Of a stretch of DNA of 64,000 bases, positions 33,098 to 46,070 are shown piece after piece. Made by a program: the position numbers and the translations under genes. Every line of letters starts with the position of its first letter. Within the stretch, counting starts at the first letter, position 1. Source of the DNA: Adenanthera pavonina (lineage: Eukaryota; Streptophyta; Magnoliopsida; Fabales; Fabaceae); the NCBI GenBank assembly GCA_026686845.1, contig JAIVEN010000012.1, positions 27,158,501 through 27,222,500 of the forward strand, written 5' to 3'. The notes beneath the pieces were generated by a model that made no database searches, had not been told where the DNA came from, and was given only the letters and a program-made list of their open reading frames with translations.

Positions 33098-35701
33098 TAT
33101 AATGACCATCATTACATTACTCTGAATATAGTCCCGAGCTAACATGAAGTGACCCTTGTGTCATGTGCAGGACTAGAGGAAGAAGCAAAATGGGAGGAAT
33201 TCAATATTTGAGGCAAAGAAGGGGTCATGCCGCAGCAAGATATGTGTAACAACTTGGAGAGTATTGGGACTGCGAACACTGGCACAGCAGCTGGCTTATT
33301 TGGAGCCGCGGCGAGGGTCACAAATTTTGTATAAGTCAGAAACATTTCTATCGAACGTGGAAGGAGAAAACAGAGGGAGAACAAAGGAGCTCTACTAGGG
33401 CACGTGAAATCTAACCTAAGGGGATGATTTCTTGACCTTGGGAGCTCGATTAACAGTTGGTAAGTTGATCTTGCTTCCTCTCTTCTCTTTTTTCTCTTCG
33501 ATTTTGGTTTGAAAATCTGTGGGAGTATGTGGGTTTTCTAGTTGGGGAAGAATCCATCGATTAAAATGTTTCTTTTGGTGTTGTAGAAGTGTTATGTAGT
33601 GTTAGGAAGCTTTGGGTTTGAGTTTTGGTTGAATTGTGATGGGTTGGAGTTAAACTCTAGGTTGAAAATTAGGAAAGAAAGTGGAAATCCAAAGTTGCAT
33701 GTGTTGGGGTATGTTTGAATGATAGTTTAAGGTTCATTGGTATGTGTGTATGTTGTTAGAACGTCGGGTTAAGCTTGGATGGCTAAATTGTAGATTTTAG
33801 TGTTATTGAAGTTATGTTAATTAAGGTACTATGTTTTTGTAGTGGATGATTGACCAATTGGAGGCGTATAGCTCATGATGGGTGCTTTGGAGGCTTGCCT
33901 AAGCCTTCTGTTATGGTGTTGATAACTTGAGGTAACTAGGTATTTGTATTATTTGTATTGTATTTATATATGTAAGTATATATGTGTATATATGCATGTT
34001 TCTTTCATACCACAATATTGATGTGTTTGTGTGTTTGGTTTTCTATATGTCGTGTTGTGTACACAGCTAGATGATAATTATGATGATGAGGATGTGACAT
34101 TACATGATGCATAGTATGACATTGAGATCATGATGATGATGATGATTATTATTTGATGATATGATATGAGAATTATCACATGGCATTGTGAGGTATATAG
34201 TGATCAGGTGGTGATGATGATATGATAGATGATATGATATATGATATGATATGATGATATATGATTAGGGAGGTTAAGGATGGAATCCCTGCTACTCAAT
34301 CACCTCCTATGGCCAGGAGGGAAAGACACATAGTAGACCACACCTTCCCTAAATCACCGTCAATTCATGGTGGGAAAGGGGAAGGAGAACCACGATCCGA
34401 ACATTAATGTTACCTTTGGTCAGGTGCACTAATGATAGGTAAGTTTGGTGATGTCTCAAAATCAGTCTTTACCAACTTTTGGAAGGGAATTACCTATATA
34501 AAATATCTTGATATGACGCCAGCTTATGGGTCTAGCTGTGTGTGAGGGAGACATGCATTTCATTTCATATTGCATTCATGAGATTGCATGAGTTATGTAT
34601 ATATGTGTGTGTGTGTGTGTGGTTGTCCCCAGTTATTGAGACATTATCTAACACCTCCTTCCATAACTAATCTTTCAGGTGAAGACTCTGGTGCTAGTTC
34701 AGAGAGGACCGTGGAGTTACAGGCCTCTCTGTCTTTGGGAATCCCAAGTATAATTATAGTTGTAATTTAGTTTATGTAATATTGTGCCACGTGGGTGGTA
34801 GTTGAGTGTATTTCCTGTTCTAAGTATTCCTGGGGAGTATTGTTACTATGTAGTATTGTGAGATTGGTATACGTGTTCTGCGAGTAATGGTTGCATGTTA
34901 TGTGATAATATGATGATAGCAATGATGTATGGATGATATTGATGGTTATATGATGTTGATAGATGGTATATGAGATGTGGATAGGTGTCATGAATGGTTT
35001 AGATGTGTGTGATGATTTGTTGGGAGTGTGTTTGTGAGCCAGATTACCTATATACGGGAGCCTAAAGGTGGTTTTGGGCCATGTATGTAAGTTTTGGGCT
35101 TATAACCCATTATGTGGTTTTAGGGTTCAAGGGGGTTTATTCTCAGAGGAGAGGTTTCTTTAAGGTAAAACCTCATTGGACAAGTTGGTTAAGCCAAATA
35201 GGACCTGAGTGAATGGTCTCTGAGTGCCCATTTGCCTTTGGTGGCAATTGGAGGTGATAGGTGGTGAGTTTTGGTCAAAAGTGGCCAAAACAGTGACGGG
35301 TATCCAAAATCTCCATACGGAGGCAGATTCAAGTGAAATTAGTGCCTATGGTTAGATTATGATGAGAATGACTTGTAAAAGTTAGAATCAAGTCTATCAG
35401 AGGTAGGAGCACGAAGTTATGCTTAATGAAAGTTGGTCCATAAAATCAGCAATTTGTTGATATGGGAACTGATGCTGGCGCCAAAGTGCCAGGAGCTTGG
35501 CTATGGTGCCAAACACCACTACCTCATTGAGGCTGTGGCGCCATTGTAGCAAGTCACGACCCCAGCCCAATTCTTGTAATTGTTGATTATTACTCGAAGT
35601 TTTGGAGTTCTAAGAGTGAAGGTTGGAGTGGTTTGATTATATTGGGATGTATTTGAAGTATTTGGTTAAGAATAGAGGTTTGAGTTTGGTAGGGTGCTAC
35701 A
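33098..35701 (+). mobile_element. Family A solo LTR (A3)
   Basis: It is flanked by a perfect 5 bp duplication, tattc (33093-33097 and 35702-35706). The right end is gggtgctaca. The left end has decayed to tataatgacc where sisters read tgcaacaacc, but the alignment to 38324 is clear through 'gtcccgagctaac'. It has a GATGAT-rich tract near 34080-34260, a (TG)n run at 34600-34622 and the conserved 'ggttgtccccagttattgag' after it. No internal retrotransposon sequence. Confidence 0.9.
34600..34622. repeat. (TG)n microsatellite inside A3
   Basis: A GT run directly before the conserved 'ggttgtcccc' segment of family A. The same place in A1 (43765-43782), and in reverse in A0 and A5, also holds a TG/CA run, so it is part of the family's design and not a local expansion. 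Confidence 0.8.
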
Positions 35702-35706
35702 TATTC

Positions 35707-38318
35707 CACAAAAAATAGTTTCATAGACAACACACTGATCTTATCTACTGACACCCATAGACAACATTCATAGTTAAGATGACCCATCAAATTTTCTAAT
35801 TCCATCCTCTCACCTCATTTATCAAGAAAGAAAAATTGGGTGGATATAACAGTTAGAATCAAGAATAAAAATAATCAAACATGTGAAGAATCCATCTGAT
35901 GGTTCATAAAAGGAAAAAAAAAAAGAATCCATGTAAGCAATTAGATGCATAATAATTCTCCTCAAAATAAATAAAATTGCATGCCCTACGCCACAAATTA
36001 AAATATGAGCCTTCAAAAATCACTACTTTAGTGGTCACCATCATAGACAATAGCTACAAAACAAAAAACCAAAATGTACTCCAAAAATATTCAAAACAAA
36101 AAAAGTGATAAATGAGTTTGGTCAAATATTCTGGAAAAAAAAGTTTGGCAAAATACTAAAAAGATGGGAAAGAAATTTATTTTTAATATTTGATTCAAAA
36201 AATATAAAAATAAATTAGAATGCATATTTAGATTCGTAAACAAAATGTGGAAACATCGAACAAAAAATATCTATTGGGCACCTAATCAAACAGTTTGTAA
36301 ACATTCAAATAAAAGTAATACCATAAAAAAATTGCCAACAAATAAAAAAAATAACAGAAAACTTGAGACCAACTCAAATAAAAATGATAACTCAATACAC
36401 ACACACAATATATAGTTTAAAAAAATACAAATACACCCACACACATATGTGAAGACATATATATTTTATACATTCCCTAGTCACCACAGCTTGGTCTACT
36501 AAAGAACATAAATATCTTCTTGCTTGAGAAACTACCACAACAGAATCTGGATCAGGAAAAGTCCTCCCAACAAAAGTAGGAGAATACACGCAAGTTGCAC
36601 AATTATTTCAACCCATGTTTAAGCCAATGCTGAAGAACAAAAGCACAAACACAATAAGTAACAATCATTAGCAACCACTTTTTCTTCCATATATTGTTGA
36701 ATATATCTAAACATGCCACTTCTGATCTCACAACTACATCAACCAGCAATGAGACTCATGATCACCACTGATCTAATAAGCACACGAGCAACAAATAAAC
36801 AAAAAAGCAAGTACCTATCATTTGTAACACCAAAAAAAATGTCAAGACCAAAAAGAAAAAAACTCCAAAGGCAGTAACTCTCATGCAAGACATATTACGT
36901 TCAACCTGAGCTTTCCTCTTAAACCTTGTACCATTCCTTCCTATACCTGCATCAACACAATCTAATAGTAACTCCCATGCAAGACATGTCACCTTCAACG
37001 CAAGCTTTCATCCTAAGCCTTGAACCATTCCTTCCCATACTTGCACTAATGTTGTTCCCCACACTTCCACCAATTTCAGCAATTCTTAGTGCACTATTAT
37101 CAACATGCTCACTAACACACAAAAGGAAAAAAAAGAACACCAACTAAAATGTAGGGAAAACAACAAAGAGAACAAAGAAAACAGAAGTGAATGAGGGAAT
37201 GCCAACCTCAAATAAAAAACCTCAAACGAAAACTAAAAGCGCCAAAATCCCTCCGTACAACCACTAGACAATTCGTAACAGGGGGAATAAAAAATGACAA
37301 AAAACTTCCTTAAACAGAACACAAACAGTCACGACCCCACAAGAAAAGACAAGATAAAAAGAAATGTGGCCTACTCAACGACATCACCAAAGGCTAAGTT
37401 AATTATAAACCACAAATTCATTGTTTGTGATATAATTAAATTAAATAAAAAATTGATATCACAAACAATAAAAAATATAATACATTGATTACATTAAACT
37501 TCTAACCTTTGAAAAAAATTGAAGAGAGAAATGAAAAATATCTAGTTTACGAAAAAAATTATTTAAGAGAACTAAATGTCTTTGATATTACTTGATTGAT
37601 GTAAATAAATGATATAAATTATTTAGACAAAATGTTAAATAATGTATCACTGATAAATTAGTCATTGACTCCTTAAATCTTAAACCTTTAACCCAAAATA
37701 AAAATAATATAACGAAATGTTTCATTATTGATACTAAATGTTCTCAATTATCTTTCTTGATCTAGATAAATTAGTCATTGATCTCCCTTAGATTTTAAGC
37801 CCTTAACGCTAAACAAAAACAGCATGAACAAATAATAAGAAAAACATATTAGAAAAGGTATAATTGCGGTGATTATAATTCAATCATGATAAAAAAAATG
37901 ATACTACAAAGAATAAGATAACTATGAAAATGCCATAGAATAATGAAAATCCCAATAGTAAGAATTGACTAACAAAAAAGTAGGGTCCACAAAAATATTT
38001 AGCTTAAAAGAAAAAGAAATAAATCGCCCAATCATGTGTCAAAGGAAAATTCTGATGAATAGTAATTGTGCTAGCAACTACAGTAACAATAGTCCCCTAA
38101 TTTCTAGTTCAATCTAGAAATTATAACCCACAAAAATATTGAGCTTAAAAAAAAAATCGCCCCATCACATGTCAAAGGAAAATCTTGATGAATAGTAATA
38201 TGTGCCGGCAACTACAGTAACAACCGTCCCTCAATCTTCTAGTTCAATCTAAAAATTATAATATACTAATAAATGATGCTAAAGTTGAACATAGGGTAGT
38301 TGTGGTAAAACTGTAGGA
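35707..38318 (-). other. Inter-LTR stretch with unidentified coding-like pieces
   Basis: Between two solo LTRs lie minus-strand pieces that look protein-like but match no family I recognise: 37143-36952 (ALRIAEIGGSVGNNISASMG), 36998-36762 (a basic part, then a hydrophobic segment FGVFFFLVLTFFLVL), and 36589-36392 (TFVGRTFPDPDSVVVVSQ). Frames differ, which would suit exons of a decayed gene. The first two overlap a 94 bp tandem duplication. Also present is a ~115 bp repeat: 'aatcatgtgtcaaaggaaaat' near 38031 and a similar phrase near 38163. The rest is AT-rich and empty. Confidence 0.35.
36880..37070. repeat. 94 bp tandem duplication
   Basis: Two units share 'atgcaagacat', 'ttcaac.c.agctttc', 'ccattccttcc.atac' and 'tgca.c.a' blocks; 'ccattccttc' stands at 36931 and 37025. 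The offset, 94, is not a multiple of three, so the two copies encode similar peptides (RNG-R---KA-VE--MSCM-VT) in different frames. Confidence 0.65.
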
Positions 38319-38323
38319 CCACA

Positions 38324-40872
38324 TGCAACAACCCTCATGGCATTTTCCCTAACTTGGTCCCAAGCTAACCAAGTGTCATTGGTATTGTATGTAGTACTGG
38401 AAGAAATAAGATGGAGGAAAGGTTCAAGTGGAGGCTAAAAGAGCTCCACGCCGCGTCGAGAAGCAGGACTGTCACAGTGAGAAGAGCTTTAAAATGATGT
38501 TTTTTGGTTGAAAGCAGTGGCGCTACGGTAAGCTTATTTAGGGTCGCTGCGGGAATCAATATTTTTGTTTAAATCCGAATCATTTTCAATTGGATAGAAA
38601 AGAAAGAAACGAAGGGAGTGACGGAGAAGCAGTCTTAGGATTTGAAGTTTTCAGCCTTTGGGAGTTATTTTTGACCTCTTGAAGCTTGGACCTTGGTTGG
38701 TAAGTGATCCTTACTCCTTCCTCTCCATTTTCTTCAATTTTGAGTTGAGTTTTCTCAAGTATATATTGGGATCTTTGGTTTTGGCCGAATCCCAATGATT
38801 AAAATGGAAGAAATGGGGTTAATGGAGTATGTTTTGATATTCTTGTTACTTGGGTATGAGTTTTATAAGGAGTATGCATGATTTAAGCTTCACCCAAGGT
38901 TATTTTGGGTTGAGGCATTTGGGAATCCGAAATGTATGGGATTGAATTGTGTCTTAATGGTCTCTACGAGCTTAATGATGCATGGGAATAATGTTGGAAC
39001 CTTGGGTTAGGCCAAAATGGTTGAATTATGGAATTTGGATTGTATGTTAATTGAAGGTTTTATGGCATTGTAAAGGTTGTTTGGTTGCATGGAGAAGTCA
39101 AGTCATGGGATTAGCATTCAAGAAAGCTTGTGGAACACTTGTGTGTGGTATTGATAACTTGAGGTAACCGAGTATTTGTATTATTTCTATGTTTTTTAGT
39201 GTATAATAAGAAATGATAGTATATATATGTATATATGCATGTTCCTTTTCATATCACGATATTGGTTGTGTATATGTATGGTTTTCTATATATCGTGATA
39301 TGCACATGGCTAGATGATATATGATGATTGTATATGTTGTGTATGTGTAATGTGTAGCATCCCCATACAATTGCATGCTAGTATGTCCATATAATGTTTG
39401 TGATGATGATATATATATGTGTTGAGGCATGTTGGCATGATACTAGTATCATCACCATATGATAACATAGTGAGAGATTGTTGATGAGGTGATGATGATA
39501 TGATACGAGATGATGATATGATAAAGGTCCTTGTCGTTAAATCCTTTCCTTGGAGAGCCAGGCGGCAGAGGACAATATGCTATGATAAAACATCCCTATC
39601 ACTAAATCCTCTTCTTGGGAGAGCCAGGTGGCAGCGTATTTAGAGATACACCTTCCCTAAACTACCACCAATTCGCAATGGTCCAGTGGAAGGAGAGCCA
39701 CGGTCCGAGCTCTAGTATAACCATTGGCCTAATTGCATTAAGGTAAGGTGAGTTTGGTGATGTTTCGGAATTAGTCTTTACTGACTGTTGGAAGGGAATA
39801 ATCTATTGAAATGTCTTGTGATAATGACAGCTTGTGGTTCTAGCTATATATGAGGGAGAACATGCATGCCATTCATTAGCATTACATTTCACCATGTGCA
39901 CATTTGTGTGGATCAGTATATATATTGTGTATGGTTGTTCCTAGTTAATGAGACTTTGTCTCACATCTGTTTGCCATAAACTAACATTTCAGGTGAAGGT
40001 TCTAGCCCGAGTCTAGAGAAGACAAGGGAGTAGCATCGGACATGGGAATACTAGGTTTATGTGGTGTATGTTTATTTGGATACGTACTTTGTGCCAAGTA
40101 TGATAGATGGTTTGTAACTAAATGATGACATTGTTATGGTTATTGTAATGGAATTAATGTTGCAGACATGTTATGGATATGGAATTGTATTATATGTGTT
40201 ATGTGTGATGAGTTGTGGTATATGTGAGCCCAAAGGTGGAATTGGGCCTTGTCGGTATGTTTTAAGATCTGTAGCCCGTTTTGTCAATTGGGGTTCAAGG
40301 GGAGTCAAATCTTAGGGGAGTGGTTTCTTTGAGATGAAACCTCTTTGGACAAGTTGGTTAAGAGGATTTGGACCTGAGTTAATGGTTCCTGATCAGGGTT
40401 CAAATGCCTTTGGTGGCAAATAGGAGTTGTAAGTTGTGAGTTTTTGCCAAAAAGTGGTCAAATTGGTGTTAGGTATCCAAATTCTCTATACGGAGATGGA
40501 TTATGGTGAAATTGGTGTCTTCGGATAAATTAAGATAAGATTGACTTGTAGGAATTGGAATCAAGTTAATCAGAGATTAGAGTATAAAGTTATGTGCGTC
40601 AGAATTTGCCCCGAAGGATGAAATTTGTTGATGTTGCATCAGTAGTAGGGCACTACAGCACTAGAAAGTCAGTAGGCGATAGAAAAATAGAGAGGGGTTG
40701 GAGCTGCGGCTGTACTATAGCAGCCGCGGCCCCAGCCCAAATTCTTGTGTCTTTTGGCTTTTCTTCTGTTACTCTGATGTTTGGAAAGTTATTTTGAGAT
40801 GTTTGAACTGTGTTTGGTTGGGTTTTTGTAGTTTTGGTCAAGTCAGGAGGTCTTTAGGAGTAAGGTGTTACA
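38324..40872 (+). mobile_element. Family A solo LTR (A2)
   Basis: The element starts tgcaacaaccctcatgg and ends ggtgttaca, with a perfect 5 bp duplication, ccaca (38319-38323 and 40873-40877). At 2,549 bp it is close to its sisters. It has the 'ctgaggtaaccg' region near 39160, an ATGATGATAT-rich tract to 39520, 'gagagccaggcggcag' at 39554, and the 'ggttgttcctagttaatgag' segment at 39932. No PBS, PPT or protein domain lies inside, so it is a solo LTR. Confidence 0.92.
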
Positions 40873-40877
40873 CCACA

Positions 40878-42254
40878 TGCTTCATCTACTCATTTTTTCC
40901 CTATTTATGTTAATTGTATTGCAAATTTCATGTCAGTCAGATTCTGATTAGTATTTAACTAATTTTTTTAAAACATTTGAAGAGCACAATATCAAGAAAG
41001 TTCTATTCTAATCTGTGTGTCTCTTACTATAATTCTAGGCAACTTGGAAATCCCTCTTATTTGTCATGGAATAGGAGTCCTAATGGGCAATAAGTAGAGA
41101 TACTATTTAGTTACCTTCCAAGGTTTGAGGCTTGGTTATTTTGCTATGTCAGGTTTAATTTTGTGCATCTATGTTACTTATAAGTACTAAATTTGCATAA
41201 GCTATCACATGCTATTATCATCTTTTTTTATCTGGGTCTTTTGTTTTGTGCATCATAATGTAAACATGTTGTGTTGCATGAGAGAAATAGCATCCACTAT
41301 TTGTGCCATTTGTTTTCCCCCCTCACAAGTTAGGGATAAAATAAGGATTCTTGTTTGACTTTACCTCTCTTGGTTTTGGTAGACGTATATGTATATAAGA
41401 AATAGAAAGAGTTAAGTAAGGTTTCTTGTTTTCTTTTTCTAGAAATGGAAAAATGATGTTTGATAGAGAGATGATTTTCTTTTCATTTATTTTCTACCTT
41501 GTTTTCTTTCATGTTCCTTTCATTTAGTAGAATCAACAAGTTTACAAGGAAAATATATTTACACAATATGCTATGCAAGTTTTTTTTTAACCATCACACA
41601 AGTAATATTCTTGAAATAAAATATAAAAAATTCATTTTTTTCTCTTATTCGGATTTCTTGCTCTACTTGTGGAAGTGGTTAAAACTTAAAACTCAATGAC
41701 AATGGGGAAAATTATGAATATAGAATATTAGTTAGTTAATTTAGTTGAAATAAACTTTTGCCATTAAAGATTGTATCAAGATACTGGATAAGGTAGTGTT
41801 TGAAAAAAAAAAGAATTGTTAGTTAATTTACAAATTATTTTACTTCATCTGATTTTTTTTTCTTTTGTTTTTAAAAGGTCATAGTCGTCTATGCACTTTC
41901 CAACACACTTTTCCTTAAAGACGTGCAGTTTGATATCATTCCATGAAGACATAGTAAAAAAAAGTCTGAAATGGAGAATGTACTAATCTGATACCATATT
42001 TTCTCAATCCACCATAGGATCACAAATGAAGAACCAAATATTGAACTTTCTTTTTTCAATGACACACAAAACATGAATTATAAAAAAGACAAAATTATTT
42101 GCCAACATTATAAAATGATACATGGAAGAATTTGATTGATGATAAAATGCCATTTTAATTAGTTGTAACTTGCAGGATTCAATTTTTTACTTGCCACCCA
42201 CGTTATGTGTTTTATCTAGTCTCGTGAGCTCAATTAACAAAAAAAAAACAAAAG
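40878..42254. other. Non-coding stretch; source-like copy of a 115 bp block
   Basis: No gene is visible. The block at about 41640-41755 ('ctcttattcggatttcttgc' to 'gaaataaact') recurs at 48675-48790 inside the P450 locus. The open frames here are AT-rich and lack recognisable domains. Confidence 0.6.
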
Positions 42255-42259
42255 AATTG

Positions 42260-44661
42260 TGTAACACCCCTCATGAGTTCGTTTTGGCATTATGTGTAGA
42301 ACCGGAGGAAAACAGGACGGAGGGAGGCTCAAGTGGAGGAAAACTGAGCTCCACACTGCGATTTGGAGTAGGACCGCCATGGCGAGAAGAGCTCCAGAAT
42401 GAAGTTTCCAACTGGAAGCATCGGTGCCGCGGTGAACTTACTAGTAGCCATGGCGAGAATGGAAATTTTTGTTTAAATCTGAACCATTTCAGTCGGATGG
42501 ACGAAGGAGAAACAGAGGAGAAATGAGGCAGCTTTACTAGAGTTTGAAGATTTCGGCCATTGGAACCATTTTCTGGCATCTAAGAGGTTGGATTCAAGTT
42601 GGTAAGTGATTTCTACTCCCCCTTCTCCATTTTCTTTGTTTTAAATTTAGGGTTTTTTGGTTGTATGTTGAGATTACCGGTTTGGGATAGAATCCACCAA
42701 TTGAAATGGATGATATGGGGTTAAGGAAGTGTGTTTTAGTGTTTTTGTTGCTTGGGTGTGAGTTTTGAAGGGTGTATGTATGATTTGAGCTTAACCCTAG
42801 GTTGTTTTTGGTTAAGGCTCATGGGAATCTGAAGTGTATAGGATTATTTGGTGTTAGAATGGTTCCTAGGAGCTTAATGATGCATGAAAGGGGTGGTGGA
42901 ACCTTAGGTTAGGCTAAAGTAGTTGAATTGTGATGTTTGGTTTATTGGTATATGTGGTTAACTGAGAAATTGTGATATTGTGAAGGTTATTTGGTAGCCT
43001 GAGAGGGGATCAAGTGTATTAGACAACTCAAGAAGCTTGTGGAAACCGTGTGCGTGTGATAACGACAATTAAGGTAACTAGGTGTTTGTTTGTATCGTAT
43101 TGTTTATATTGTATGATGTTACATATATTTGTATATATATGTATGTTTCTTTTATACCATGATATAGATATGTTTGTGTGCACTATTTTCTATATATTGT
43201 GGTATGCACACAGCTAGATGATGATTATGATGACTATGATGATTAGAAATGATGATGTTGATTTGACATGACATGATGAATGCATAACATTGTGACATAT
43301 GATGATGATGATTATATGATGATATGAGTATCAACACATAGCATTGTGAGATTGTGATATATGGTGGATTTGGTGGTGATGATGATACGATATGATATAT
43401 GATGATGTGAGGTATGATTAGAGAGGATAAGGATGGGATCCCTGTCGCTAAATCCTCCCTTATGGCCAGAGGAGCCAGGCGGCAATGGACTGCACCTTCC
43501 CTAAATAACTATCAATTCGAGGTAGTCCAGGGGAAGGAGAGCCACAGTCCAAGCACTAGTGTAACCTTTGGTTGGGTTGCATTAGTGTAAGGCGAGCTTG
43601 GTGATGTCCCGAAATCAATCTTCACTGACTGTTGGAAGGAAATTACCTCTATGAAATATCCTATAGTGACGACAGCCTGTGGTTCTACCTGTGTGCGAGG
43701 GAGACATGCATTCCATTCATTTCACATTGCATTCATGAGTTGTATGAGTTATATGTGTGTGTATATATGTGTGTGTGTGTGGTTGTCCCCAGTTACTGAG
43801 ACATTATCTCATACCTCTCTCCTATGAACTAACCTTTCAGATGACGGTTCTAACATTAGTCCTGAGAAGCTGAGGGAGTAGCATCGGACGTAGGATTACT
43901 AGGTCTATATAGTATATATGTGTTTTGGATATATAACTTATGCCGAGTAGGATAGAATATTTTGTAATGGATCGAAGTTGAACGTATGGTTATGTATGTG
44001 GAGTTGTGTTGTATGTGTTATGTATGATAAAAGGTGGATTTGGGCCTCATTGGTGTGGTTTAGGGCCTATTGCCCGTTTTATCAAGTTGGGGATCAAATA
44101 TTAGAAGAGTGATTCTTTTAAGGTGAAACCTCTTTAGAAAAGTTGGTTTGGGGGTTTTGGACCCGTATGAATGGTCTTTAAGTGACAATTTGCCTTTGGT
44201 GGCAATTAGAGGTGGTTAGTGGTGAGTTTTGGTCAATAAGTGGTCAAAACAGTCTTAAGGGCCTAAAATCTCCATATGGAGTTGGATTGAGGTGAAGTTG
44301 GTGTCTATGGATAGATTGGAACTAGAATGACTTATAAGAGTTGGAATCAAGTCAATCGGAAGTCAGAGCATAAAGTTATGCGTGTTAAAAGTTCACCCCG
44401 GTGGATGAAGTTTGCTAGTATAGAAAACTAGCATAGGGCATTGCGGCACTAGACAATCCAGTAGCGAGTGAAAAACAGGGGAGTTCTGGAGCCGCGGCCG
44501 TACTGTAACTATTGTGGCCCCAGACCAGTTTTTGGTGTTGTTTGATTTGTTTCCGCTGTTCTGAAGTTTTGGGAAGTTGTTTTGAGATGTTTGGGTTGTG
44601 TTTAGTTGGTATTGTGAAGATTTTGGTAAAGTCTGGAGGTAATTAAGAGTAGGTTGTTACA
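42260..44661 (+). mobile_element. Family A solo LTR (A1)
   Basis: The best-preserved copy: starts tgtaacacccctcatgag, ends aggttgttaca, 2,402 bp, flanked by a perfect 5 bp duplication, aattg (42255-42259 and 44662-44666). It resembles LTRs of Ty3/gypsy chromovirus-type elements, many of which begin TGTAACACCC, but that lineage is an inference from the ends alone. The open frames at 42170-42579 come from its 5' part and are not genes. Confidence 0.93.
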
Positions 44662-44666
44662 AATTG

Positions 44667-45540
44667 AAATGAAGAAGCTTTGAAATACGCATGGAAATTT
44701 CATTCAAAATTGATTTGAGTGATGTTGTTTGGGTTTGTAATGGATGCCGCGGCACCAATATATATTTTCTTCCTTAGTGTAGCAGCAGTGCCGTGGCTCC
44801 AATTTTGCACCTTAGCACTAATACTATTTTGCAAATTTGATTTCCATTATTTCAAATTTTGCTTTCTTATGCTTTATATGATTAATCCCATTTATAATAT
44901 CAATAGCCAATAGTGAAAAGCTTAAATTGAAGCATAATGCATTTTTTGTAATATCAACATTAATTTCTAATTAATAAATTAATCATGCATTTGCTAGATA
45001 ATTAAAAAAACCAATCCTCATGCAATGATTACTCCCCAATTAACAACCAAAAACACATCAAATACTACAAAATATTGGGAGTCATCACAAAACAAACTTT
45101 TAATTATGTTGACTTAAGATCTCTAGTCTCTCATTCTAATTTTGAAATGTTGTAGTCTTAAATTATAATTAATTCGCTATTTTAATCCTTAACTGTTATT
45201 CTCCCAAGGTAACAAAAAATAATTAATAATAATGGGGTTCCATGTGATATTCTGCCAGCATGATAATCGATTAGAAGACTATTTTGAAGATATAAATTTG
45301 ATATGCTATTTAACATCTATAATGAGTAATTAATTAAATATTATCTTAATTTTTTATGAAAAATTTGTGAATTCACGTTAATATTATATTAATCATATAT
45401 TAATAAAGTGAACTAATAAAGTCCTGATAAATTTGCTAAATAGTTGTGTCTTTAAACATATTGATTTGGGTCTTGATTTAAAAAAAGAAAAAAGAAAGAG
45501 GGAGGACGTGAGCTTTGTGCCAAAAAAAAAATAGAGGGCA
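44667..45540. other. P450 upstream region
   Basis: AT-rich DNA without a gene. The part at 45380-45495 ('aactaataaagtcctgat' to 'gtcttgatttaaaaaa') has a diverged copy at 48545-48660 within the interrupted P450 gene. Confidence 0.6.
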
Positions 45541-45551
45541 TGTGCGTTTGC

Positions 45552-45558
45552 TATAAAA
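45552..45558 (+). promoter_or_regulatory. TATA box of the P450 gene
   Basis: TATAAAA lies 52 bases before the P450 start codon at 45610, a normal distance for a plant gene with a short leader. Confidence 0.65.
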
Positions 45559-45609
45559 GGGGCACTTACTTCTAAGGAAAACCACACCTGACCATTAATT
45601 TCCTTTGTC

Positions 45610-46070
45610 ATGGAGATTCAGATCCCTTATTTCATCCTCTTCACCTTCTTCTGCTTGCTCCTTCTGATACTAAAGCCATCAAGATTCATGAAATCCAACA
45701 AAACCTTACCCCTAGGGCCATGGAGGATTCCCATCATAGGCAACTTACACCAACTTGTAGGGTCACTACTTCATCACACCCTAAGAGACCTTGCAAACAA
45801 ATATGGACCTTTGATGCACCTTCAACTAGGAGAGTCGCGTCCATTGTCGTAGTCAGTTCCCAAGAAATAGCCAAAGAGGTTATGAAAACACGTGACTAAA
45901 AATTCGCTAATAGACCAAAGTTTTTAGCTATCAGAACCATTGCCTACAATAACAACGGTATTGGCTTTGCCCCATATGGACACTTTTGGAGGCAAACTCA
46001 AAAAGATTATCACTTTGGAGTTTTTGTCAGTAAAGAGGGTCCAATCATTCAGAGCTATAAGGGAAGAGAA
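45610..46070 (+). pseudogene. Cytochrome P450 (CYP71D-like), 5' part of exon 1
   Basis: The start is the ATG at 45610, followed by a hydrophobic membrane anchor (IPYFILFTFFCLLLLIL), the basic stretch and the proline-rich hinge (LPLGPWRIPIIGNLHQL). Next comes KYGPLMHLQLGE, the usual P450 N-terminal domain. A frameshift lies just after LQLGE (about 45835-45840). The frame then reads VVVSSQEIAKEVMKT, a stop (in TRD*KFANRPKF), AIRTIAYNNNGIGFAPYG and WRQ, near the C-helix. A further shift is needed near 46008 to read the last ~60 bases (LSVKRVQSFRAIREE). After 46070 the gene is lost to a retroelement. Such enzymes oxidise specialised metabolites at the ER membrane; the substrate cannot be told. 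Confidence 0.88.

Noticed and set aside
42170..42579. Two overlapping open frames on opposite strands of 118 and 102 codons
   Set aside because: They fall in the GC-richer 5' part of a family A LTR whose sister copies do not keep the frame.
42260..44661. Family A as a DNA transposon because TGTAACA/TGTTACA ends are inverted
   Set aside because: The inverted match is only about nine bases, ends are TG/CA, the target duplication is 5 bp, and the related family B is followed by a PBS-like site, which together fit LTRs better.
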